Source of the DNA: Deroplatys truncata
Lineage: Eukaryota > Arthropoda > Insecta > Mantodea > Mantidae
NCBI GenBank assembly: GCA_030765065.1
Contig: CM060990.1
Span: 501,508,190 to 501,572,189 of the forward strand
Direction of reading: 5' to 3'
DNA length: 64,000 nucleotides
In this document: one piece after another, positions 55,378 through 64,000 of the stretch
Layout of the letters: each line of letters starts with the position of its first letter
Position numbering within the stretch: the stretch's first letter is position 1
Program-made: the position numbers and the translations under genes
Notes under the pieces: generated by a model
What the model saw: the letters and a program-made list of their open reading frames with translations, nothing else
What the model was told of the DNA's origin: nothing
Database searches by the model: none

Positions 55378-57403
55378 ATTCTCTTATTTGGTAGTAAACA
55401 AAATGCTGCCGGAGTATAATGTAAATAACTGTGTACAATATATTGCTTCTTTGAATCACCTACAGGACAATCTTCACGAGTGCGTCTCACAAAGTTTTGT
55501 CTCCCAATTTGTTGTGCCTACTAATCAATGCAAACTCGCCACCTAGGAATGGTGCACTAGTAGATAGACGGACGTGTACTACGTGCGCTACCGAATTCAC
55601 AAAACGAACCATATTTGTATAAAATGTCGTTGGCGGAAATCCATTCCCCTAATATATAACCGTATTCCTGAACCAGAAACAAGTAAAAAATCTGGCGCAA
55701 ACGCAATGAACCCAAAATCTCTTTCCGAAATGTAGCTGCAATGATGAAAAAATAGTGCCATATGTTCATATGGGTTTTGAGTTATCGGAAAGTAGCAAAA
55801 ATAAAAAGAGATACAAAATTTTATACTTTCGTTTATTATATTGCCATAGAATTGCCTTAACAAAATATGTTTGAAAACCATTATCTATTGGACAGACATT
55901 CTATATAAAATCCCACGATTAAAGATTTTATTACACCTGCTTACGTCATATTCAGAATGCTTGAAGGTGGCGAAAGTCTCACAAAGTGCAAAATGAGGTT
56001 TGAAGTATTTTATTTTGATATATCATTTATATAATTAGCATATGAGAGTTATGGCATGAAAACACAGAGTATAATACAACTGGAAGTACAACTAATTATA
56101 GAGAAAGTTAAATAAAATAATGTCCTATAGTAAACAGAGGCATGTTATTGGTAATATAGCAGCCAGATATGTACATGTATATACACATTCGCTTGGTTCG
56201 TTGTTTTACAGGGGCACGTATTATCACTGTTTAATTGCCTGAAAAGTGTGCTAACTCTGTTGTATAATTGTATTCTTCATTAGATAGGAATGATAAACGC
56301 AGGTATGAGGAGAGTATGAGGAGTAAATTAGTAGTATTGTATCACTTTAGTTCTGATCCGCATCCTTGGAAGCCTCAGTCTTGTGATTACCGGGTCACGG
56401 ATTTTTATGGCCTAAAATGCTTTATAAATGACCTATAAAATAAATTAAAAGTTTAAAATAAAATTACATAAGAATCACAAAAAATACCTAAAACCCAGGT
56501 TTATTTCATTAACTAAAATTAGTTACAGAAAATAATAAATTAATTTATACAAATTTTCTTATACAAATAGAAGAAGTACGAATAGTGATGAAAAAATCTA
56601 GCATATTAATTAAAAATATATTTGTTTCGCGTTTTAAAGGACCACAAAAGAAAAGTAAAAACATTACTTTTGAAGCAGGTCTTAAGAAACGTTAGTATTA
56701 ACTGCTTTGAGCTTCAGATTATACAACATTCATTTTGAATGAAGAGGACTCAAAGCTTATGACACCACACAGGGGCATTAGCCACCTGACTGCACCCACT
56801 TATCAATGCGAAAAATGGAAAACTGACCTGTCCTATACCTAGTTTGAAACATGAATTCATAACTGCAATGATGCATGCTCCTCTGATAATAGCCAGCCTA
56901 CATCCACAAGCAACCCTTTCCAGACTAACCATTAAATATGAATTTGGTTTCTTCCCAAGAATACGAATAAAGGATACAGGTACAAAGTTACTCTTATTCC
57001 TGATATGAATAGTGAAATTTCTAATGTTTGAAAAGTTGTCCTTATGTGAAATGTAATAATATAAATATCTTTATATGCTCGATGTAAATGCAAGACAATG
57101 ACCAAATTAAGACGCAAAGGGCTAGAAAATGACGAAATAATAACTTGAGTTTAAAAAAAATATCCTAAAATAGAAAATGGCATACAATGACCAAAAACTA
57201 CTTAATAAATACGCATTTTCGTAATCTAGCATCCACGATAAGGATTTGTGTACACGTTAGGAATAACTATGATGCAACAGTTAAAAGATCACATATCATC
57301 AGAATCCAGACCCTGGTGATTACCATCAGCACAGAAAACTTGAAAAGATACATTTCCAGGAACGAAATAAATGCCTCTGTTCTGAGTAAGAATTTCTTAT
57401 TGA
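54641..57403. other. no gene recognised
   Basis: AT-rich. Contains the (TA)n run at 55336-55374. Short open frames at 55.6-55.9 kb and 56.7-57.1 kb on the minus strand carry no motif. No inverted or direct repeat bounding an element was noticed. Confidence 0.45.
55336..55374. repeat. (TA)n microsatellite
   Basis: About 19 uninterrupted TA units. Confidence 0.95.
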
Positions 57404-57405
57404 TT

Positions 57406-57437
<32 letters not shown>

Positions 57438-57446
57438 CGAGAGAAC
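57404..57446. repeat. (GA)n microsatellite
   Basis: A GA run of about 14 units passing into GAGAGCGAGAGC. It creates an Arg/Glu/Ser repeat at the end of a short forward frame, which is not a gene. Confidence 0.9.
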
Positions 57447-60085
57447 ATATGTGGTCTTTAACCCTTAAACAGGCGCGCCTAATTTCTTGATGTTAAAAGC
57501 CATGCGGGGTACCTACTTTATAACCCTGTGGCTATTTTAACACTGGTACATCCAAATTAACGGATCGTCTTCTCATCCTCATTTTTGAGTCCTTATATAA
57601 CGAAATAATGACAGTATATGACGTTTGTTTTGAAGACAAATTCATCTTCCATTATGATAATGGTTTTGAGATGAATTAAAAGTAAATCTTAACGAATTTT
57701 CGTAATTATCGTATCATTGCTTAGGATTACGCTTTTTACGCCAAAAACCTGTACTGAGAAAATTATAAATTTCATAATATATACTATGGATAAGATGTGA
57801 ATTAATTTCACTTGAGACCTTGGTCAGAATTAGTGTCATTTTCTTTCTTCTTCTTCATTAGATTTATTCATATATTTAAATTGTGCTTATGGTAAGCAGA
57901 TAGCTGTACCAGAACATTCCTGCAAAAAATTGACAGTTTCCAGATACTTATTTTTCCTGCTTGAAAGAGGGTGTATTTTTATCGTTTATCTAGTCATTAA
58001 TTTTATAAAAGATTTGTTTAGAAAACAAAATTACGCCCAAATCAGTGGACTGGTTTACTTACATGCCCCAATACGCGGGATATTGCATGTCCCATTGAGA
58101 AAGTTCACTGTAAACAAGTGAAAATAACTCCGGCAAAGGTGAAGGTCTCCAAATTTTGATTGTATCGCGTAACAATAACACTGAAAGAATAACTGGTGTT
58201 TGAAATGGTCTGAAGTTTTGCCGTGTTCGGAATACTTTAGAATCAGCGCTGTTGAGTAAATAAATATATGTTAGGAAACACACCAGATTTTGTGATATCA
58301 CAAAAAGGAAAACTTAGTGTTGTATTCGAAGTATGTTGATCTAAGTGAAAGAGGTACTATTTTTCACAAAAGTCAATGGTCAACTTCAGCGAGACCAGAG
58401 CGAGACACCTAATTCTCAGGCGTTCTTGCATATATGATATGAGAATGACATTTGTTATATTACGCTCCCCTTGCAGTGCAGAGTTATATGATCATGGCAG
58501 CCATCTACTCACCTCACAGTTTTGAAAAGCAATATTTCAGCAATTATTGTAAACTAACGGGGAAATATTGCAAATTCAACTCAACTTCAGTACACCTGTA
58601 GAAAATATGTTGTTATTGTGTTTGATTAAGTAGTGGACCAGAAGTAAAAACCGATTCCAGTGTTGGGTGCTTTGCTTACAAACGTAAGCTTAATCTGCAA
58701 CAGACTGTTTCTGTGCTTAGGACAGCTACGCTCTTTAAAGAGTGTCGCTGTTGATCAACAGTGGTGGCGAAACGTGGGTCGAATCTCGTGTAACGCGTGA
58801 TTTCTTGTTTGTTTGTTTTTATAGGGAACACTATTATTTATATAACTTGTTCCAAAAAAAATTGTAGAATTTAATGCAACTCCTTTCTGATAAAGCTCCT
58901 TCTTAAGAGCGGTAAATCACTTGCCTATTTTTACTTCGCATAGCGTTGTAATTTTGCCCACCTTCTTACGATCGCTGTAATACGACTGAAGTCTTACAAC
59001 TGAAGGCTTTATAAAATATCAACTATGATTGATGCAAACAAAACAGGGAATACGCCTATCTCAACTGTCAACCATTCCTGACGAAATTAATAACATTTTA
59101 CTTTAAATACCCACATTCAAAGCCATCTCTCTATAAATCTCGAAGACTATTACCATGTTAAACAATTTACTTCATCAATGTTTACATTAGCTTACAGAGT
59201 ATATATGTAAGGAAGCATTATAAGTAACTTCATGTTAAAAGGTGTCAACAAATAATGTTTCAAGCATAAGAAACGAAAATAGTTATTTTAGAAACTTGAG
59301 TGAACTCGGCATGATTATTTCGTTTATAGTAAATTATACAGTAATACGACACAAAGGCCAAGCTATGTGGGAATTAGACACAATCTATCGAAAGCAAATG
59401 AATTTAATACATTACATATCATAGGAAAGCATGTAATCGTAAAAAGGCGATATTAATAGCCACAAAAATGCATTGTTGCCAGAACTGGATGCCAGTGAAT
59501 AAAGTAACTAATGATCTTTTCGCTTTACTGAGTGATACTTCTAGTCAAAAGTCGGCTCAGCGCTCTTGTCCGGTACGCGGGTGTCAATTTAAGGGTACAT
59601 GTGGAGTGGCCATTCATATAAGCCGTGCACATATTGTGTAACAGACAGAATATTTTATCTGGTTAAGATAAAACTTAGTGTGCAACATACATCTGTTCCA
59701 CCTGATAACTCAAATATACCCGATGGGTGTTTGATATAGAGTTTGATAGCTTCGTGAGCTTCTCCAGGAATGTTAAACCTTTTATAGACTTCTTATCCAG
59801 AGTATACTATTACTCCCCAGTCCAAAACACCCTGCAGTGAGATATTACGAACCACGATGTCAACATCGACAGGGTGATAATCAATAGCGTTGTAAACATT
59901 CCAGTAAACCAGAAAAGTCTTGAGAAAGGAGAAGAAAGAATTACGAATATAAAAAAAACGCAATTCTTGTACTACAATCAACGAATCAATGCAGTAAGTG
60001 CCTTATTGAAAAACATATGACTGTAAAGTAGATATAAATAAGATATATAATCATTTCAATACTCAGTTATCCACTCCTTACTCGC
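57447..60085. other. no gene recognised
   Basis: AT-rich. Near 58735 a short palindrome (CTCTTTAAAGAG) lies next to CAGTGGTGGCGAAACG, which resembles a hAT terminus, but no partner end was found. Nothing else was recognised. Confidence 0.45.
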
Positions 60086-60089
60086 ATAT

Positions 60090-61300
60090 ACGTCCAGACT
60101 ATCCTGCAACTACCGTGGCGGTGCAAGCCGTTTCAGATGACAATGAAAATTATATCGTCACTAAACAAGAAGTAGCATTAGCGATTAGCAGAATTGCTAT
60201 CGACACTACCCTGGGCAGGACCGTGTTCTTATAAGGGATCTAAAGGATGGCATTTGCCATCACATATTGGTTAAGATTGCCAATATAATGCTAGCTGAAA
60301 TAATATTAGTTCCAGACTGCCTGAAACAAGGAAGACCAGTACATATAAGGGCGGCGGCGAAATGCATCTTAGGAACTGGAGACCAGTAATTATTCGATCT
60401 GTAGTAAGAAAAGTAATAGAAGACTTTTGAAAGACGTAGTCAGTTTCGATGATAACCAAAGACGATTCGCAAATTCCCCTGGAAATTGAACTAACACATT
60501 TACCCTTGAATCTATTCTAGTTTCTGCGAAGTCCCTAAAAAAAAGACGTCACATTAGTCTTTTTTGATAACAGTAAAGCTTTCGATAACGTGGGACACCA
60601 ACACCTCCAAAACACTCTTCAGTTTCTTGCAACGCCCACAAAACTGTCTAAGCTTATTTACGAACTGCAAAGCAATAATAGCACACAAATATTGAAACAG
60701 GATGGTGCAAAAGCAAGCATATTAATACGAGTATTAAACGTGGTTTGACGCAGGGTTCGTCTCTTTCTCCGGGTCCTTACAATATTTCAACTGATCACAT
60801 CATCAGCAAACTCTCTTCTCAGAGTATTCGAGAACAACGCGGATTTTAAATCGCACCTGGGCTGCCAAATACCACAGTTTTGGCCCTCGCTGTCTACACC
60901 ATGATTATTGCAAAAAATGAGGGTTCGGCGCGAATACTATCTGAACTTGCTATCAAGAGGTTTTAAAGAGATTGGTCTACAAATTAACGTCAACAAATAT
61001 AAACGTATTTTAATTAAATGGTACTATTAGCTATAAATCACTGTCATTAAACTATGGTGAAATAATAGAGACCATAACCCCGATGAAACAATTAAATACC
61101 CTGGAGTCACCATCATAATGCAGCTATATTTCACACCGTTACAGGCATGGATAACTAAAGAAAAAGCTGGAAATCCTGGTATCCTTACCTTTACTCCAGT
61201 CTTACCAAAGTTTAAACGTTTTGAAATTTCATGTGCCCTTCTCTGGTTTATCAACTTTAGTCAACACCCATTAACAAAATACCATCTAAATAATGTGACG
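60090..61300 (+). pseudogene. R2-like non-LTR retrotransposon RT relic
   Basis: A reverse transcriptase relic in many frames. Upstream RT motifs include ISRIAIDTT and GICHHILVKIANIMLAE (about 60190-60300). VSFDDNQRRFANSPGN (about 60440) and TFTLESILVSAKSLKK (about 60500) follow. The AFDNVGHQHL region is about 60575 and the QGSSLSPG-like turn about 60750. At the catalytic box (about 60885) the sequence reads LALAVYTMI. R2-like elements have two aspartates there, and both are replaced. NYGEIIETITP (about 61050) belongs to the post-RT part. The order and wording resemble R2-clade elements. No endonuclease or zinc fingers are preserved. Confidence 0.75.
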
Positions 61301-61379
61301 TACGAGTAGTATTGCGTATGTGGCCTGGTTGCCCAGATCGGATATTGCGCAAGAGTGGAGGGGATAAGCCAGTTATCAT

Positions 61380-61506
61380 AGCGTGGGCACGCCGAGTTAG
61401 CGTGGGTTTAGTCAGTCGAGGCGAGTTACTGCAAGAGGCAAGTTGTTAGTGTGTGTGCGCTGTTCATGCAGAAGCATGGCGTCCCCCACCGACAGGCAAG
61501 GAAACA
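61380..61506 (+). other. candidate host first exon (weak)
   Basis: A locally GC-richer stretch contains an initiator-like TCAGTC, then ATG at about 61473 in a fair start context (AGAAGCATGG). It opens 12 codons (MASPTDRQGNKE) up to a good donor GAG/GTAATG. No following exon is recognised within the window. The pattern suits a 5' exon with a long intron, but could arise by chance. Confidence 0.25.
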
Positions 61507-61984
61507 AGGAGGTAATGTAATCCCTTTACATCATTAAACCCACTAGCCATCCAATATCAATATGTTTAAATTACTATAGTAGATAGTCCCTTCTCTCATC
61601 CACACCATATAATAATACAATTACTAAGTATATTCTGATATATTTTCATAATTTCTCTCAGCTGCGTCTCCCATCTGACCTCGTATAATGTGAATTATTA
61701 ACTTTAAGATCTTTCGGTACCACTCTACCCCCCATTGAGCTAAAATAACGAAGAGGTCACGACAATATCTTTGTGATGCTGGAAACTTGAGAATATTTCG
61801 AATGAACCAATGAGAGTTAAGATAACTAGAAAAGAACTGAGAGAGAGTGAATTTCAATCCTGGTGTACACTCTGTCAAAAAGGCAAAAGGGTTGTACTAT
61901 ACAAGCAATACACTCCAGTTAATAAATGGATCCGACAACCTGACCAGCTTACCAGTACTGAATGGAAACCGCATTAAAAATGAC
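61507..61984. other. no gene recognised
   Basis: AT-rich sequence between the exon candidate and the SINE copy. An 84-codon minus-strand frame has no motif. Confidence 0.4.
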
Positions 61985-62215
61985 CTTTTTTATTTATGGA
62001 CGCTCTTTAACTGCTGTGGTCCTTAGCATATAATTCTATATTGGGCGTGAAAGATCGGCAATTTTGGTCAGAGGCTCTTTATCCGGCTTGAGGTTCTTTT
62101 ACGTGCCGTGAATCTACGACACAGGACCACCGGCTTTACTTCCCTTCCGAAGGAAGCTATGCTAAGAATTTTTACGCCGAAAAAATCCATCGCCCTCCGC
62201 CGGGTTAGGAAAAAA
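61985..62215 (-). repeat. tRNA-headed dispersed repeat, copy B
   Basis: Aligns with 12270-12500 in the same orientation: TATGGACGCTCTTTAACTGC, then GGGCGTGAAAGATCGG, then TTCCGAAGGAAGC. This copy has a short insertion near 62180 and lacks most of the tRNA-like head, ending at CGCCGGGTTAGG. Confidence 0.78.
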
Positions 62216-63227
62216 AAAGACTGCTAATATTTGTCCGCTGCGTGCTATACCAGGAAGGTCCTGAGACGGTAACCACTGTCGCCATTCCGATAGTGAGATG
62301 GAAATCCTTGGCCACGTTTTGAGTGCCTGTCCTTTCGGAGAAACACTGTAGAAATGTCGGCATCATAAAACAGGATCCAATATGGCTGAAGCCTTAAAAC
62401 TAAAAGGTCATACAATATTTGAAGAAGTTTATGGACTCTCTCAAGATGACTCCTCTCGTCGGATTGACATACTCCCCTAACAACAGGCTCATCATCTGGA
62501 TATATCGTCGATCCAACAGTGAGAATGGAGCAGAATGAATAACAACCAGTTGAAGTACACGCTAAAAATGTCGAATCTATGAGCCTACCATTCCTTACTA
62601 CCTGCAGAAGTACAATTTCTCAGCAATTGAAGTTTTTGGACTGATGTTTGGGGCAAGACGAAACATACCTAGGCATATTGCTAAGTTTTGCGCTAAGTTT
62701 AGTGTCAAGGTCAATTTTATATACAATATTGCAGTTTTTTCCCTTAAAGGTTCAATCAAAATTCTTCAAAACCATCTGTATTCAAATTAATTCCATTTTT
62801 AGCACATGTTTAAAAAAGGAAGACCCGTAGTTTTAATAACTTCCCCCTAAAATAGCATTTTCCCTGTTTCCTTTTACTCAAAATTGGATTTTATTTCAGT
62901 AGCATGCTTTGTCTTTTTGTGCTATTCTTGTTTTATATAATTAATTTGTAAAATATTAACATTTGTTTATTTGGCAGTACCTACTTTTGGGAAAGCTGAA
63001 AGTTTTCTTTCTGAATAATAAACAGAACACAATGCAGTTGTAAATCACGTGAACGTTAAGCAACCGTTTGCACTTATCAATGTTGCCATTTTGATTATTT
63101 CCAAGCACTACACAATGTTGGTATGTTCCCATTAACTTAATGTCTAGAAGTGTGTGTTTATCCTGATTCTCCATTCCTGATAAAAGAATCTAGATGAATT
63201 AAAGAGGTTTGTTAATTTTCCATTTCA
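62216..63227. other. no gene recognised
   Basis: AT-rich. Holds only short frames without motifs. Confidence 0.45.
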
Positions 63228-63330
63228 AAAAATAAGTATGCGGGAGGTCGAGGATAGAACCACGGACAGCTGAAAATTTGTAGTTATACCAAGAGCGAGG
63301 CAACGATCTCGCTGTTCCTCAGCTGGCTAA
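63228..63330 (-). repeat. tRNA-like SINE head (degenerate)
   Basis: On the minus strand, TTAGCCAGCTGAGGAAC (A-box-like) and GTGGTTCTATCC (B-box with one mismatch) have tRNA-like spacing. The acceptor stem is not paired, so it is a degraded SINE head. Confidence 0.35.
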
Positions 63331-63701
63331 TTTTCGCTCTATTCATATGATATAGTTTTATTCTGTCGCTAACTTGGCTACAAATTTCATTTCAAGGCAT
63401 AAAGTTCGTAGCACCCTGAGAAAAATGGTTTATATATTTTGCTTCTGTTTCTATATATTCGTATACATTTATTTAGGGGATAAAAAGATAACATAATCTA
63501 AAAGAAACATGAATATCGCAGTTTTCAGTGTGGAGCATAAGTTCCTTTAGTTGCTTTTATTAACGACAGACAAATGATTATGAAATCGTTAAAACGATAT
63601 AATAGTTCCTGCGTGTTCCCTTTGCTGGACATTTGAAAATAATGAAATTCTGATTCTAATTCATAATGATTCACAAGGCTTATGGTTCCTCCTCTTTATC
63701 A
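63331..63701. other. no gene recognised
   Basis: AT-rich left flank of the hAT MITE. Confidence 0.4.
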
Positions 63702-63709
63702 TCATAAAG

Positions 63710-63866
63710 CAGTGGTGACGAAAGCGCGACTCGCGAGGGACTGTGACTCGCAGGCGCAACTCCTTTTCTAGTCGTCTAATCATTTGTTTTTCATGTGCTG
63801 CTGAGCGGTGTAGTGCATGTTGCATATTTGATGACTCGCGCGAGAAAGGCATTTTCGCCACCCTTA
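63710..63866. mobile_element. 157-bp hAT-type MITE with 8-bp TSD
   Basis: Begins CAGTGGTGACGAAAGCG and ends with the reverse complement of TAAGGGTGGCGAAAATG, sharing a GGTGRCGAAA core. It is flanked by a perfect 8-bp duplication TCATAAAG (63702-63709 and 63867-63874), the length typical of hAT elements. CG-rich subterminal motifs (GACTCGCG) occur at both ends. It is non-coding; the minus-strand frame covering it is a shadow. Confidence 0.9.
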
Positions 63867-63962
63867 TCATAAAGCGTTAAAAGCATGTGCATGAAACCAC
63901 ACTTGCGCTATTTCATGATTCTCTCTGTCATTCTTAGACATTCGTTGGGACCCGACGCAATA

Positions 63963-64000
63963 TGCCTCGTCCACGTGGTTGCCAGGAGTGTAGGTGCAAA
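63963..64000 (+). other. open frame running off the right edge
   Basis: ATG at about 63963 begins MPRPRGCQECRCK, with a C-x2-C-x-C cluster, and is still open at the window end. A CTTAG that could be an acceptor lies about 30 bp upstream. It is too short to identify. It could be the start of a host exon or chance. Confidence 0.2.

Noticed and set aside
55557-57117. Several minus-strand frames of 60-94 codons
   Set aside because: AT-rich, overlapping, no motif and no conserved copy elsewhere in the window.
58755-58980. Second hAT MITE starting CAGTGGTGGCGAAACG
   Set aside because: The candidate opposite end near 58965 matches poorly and no 8-bp duplication flanks it.

Overview
The window is nuclear DNA of an animal, most likely an insect. 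It is AT-rich and shows spliced genes with GT-AG introns, polyadenylation signals, TATA and arthropod-type initiator elements, tRNA-derived SINEs, non-LTR retrotransposons, and hAT, Tc1/mariner and Polinton-like elements. I found no convincing host protein-coding gene. A 12-codon exon candidate near 61.5 kb and a partial frame at the right edge are only suggestions. Almost all recognisable coding matter belongs to mobile elements or virus-like elements, most of them broken.

Layout. 1-0.3 kb: a 43-bp tandem array. 2.2-18.4 kb: tRNA-type SINEs, a hAT/ZMYM1-like transposase pseudogene with a separate N-terminal exon (6.2-9.8 kb), a LINE RNase H tail (15.8-16.8 kb) and a palindromic mariner-like MITE (16.9-17.6 kb). 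18.7-27.1 kb: element 1, an 8.4-kb Polinton-like element with 353-bp inverted termini. Its only gene is a damaged protein-primed family B DNA polymerase, flanked by three repeat arrays. 30.3-31.4 kb: a Tc1/mariner-like transposase relic. 33.5-48.2 kb: element 2, a 14.6-kb Polinton/virus-like element with inverted arms of 5.6 and 6.4 kb and a perfect 6-bp target duplication (CACACA). 49.1-54.6 kb: a LINE split by a 3.1-kb DNA transposon with 28-bp inverted ends. 60.1-61.3 kb: an R2-like retrotransposon relic. 63.7-63.9 kb: a 157-bp hAT MITE with an 8-bp target duplication.

The most interesting content is the pair of Polinton-like elements. Element 1 has a replication gene and no structural gene. 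Element 2 has structural-type genes (a fused PLA2/PX-like protein, a capsid-like remnant, a small basic protein), a zinc-finger gene and a small spliced gene present in both arms, but no polymerase. No integrase is visible in either. Both begin AGTAG and end CTACT, have 6-bp target duplications (one imperfect) and carry subterminal tandem arrays whose units hold a tRNA B-box-like TCGAAYC core. A two-component (replicator plus structural passenger) arrangement is a hypothesis drawn from this; it is not shown by the sequence.

Positions were read by eye. Boundaries of degenerate repeats and frameshift positions are good to about 5-20 bp. Family names rest on motif recognition, without database comparison.
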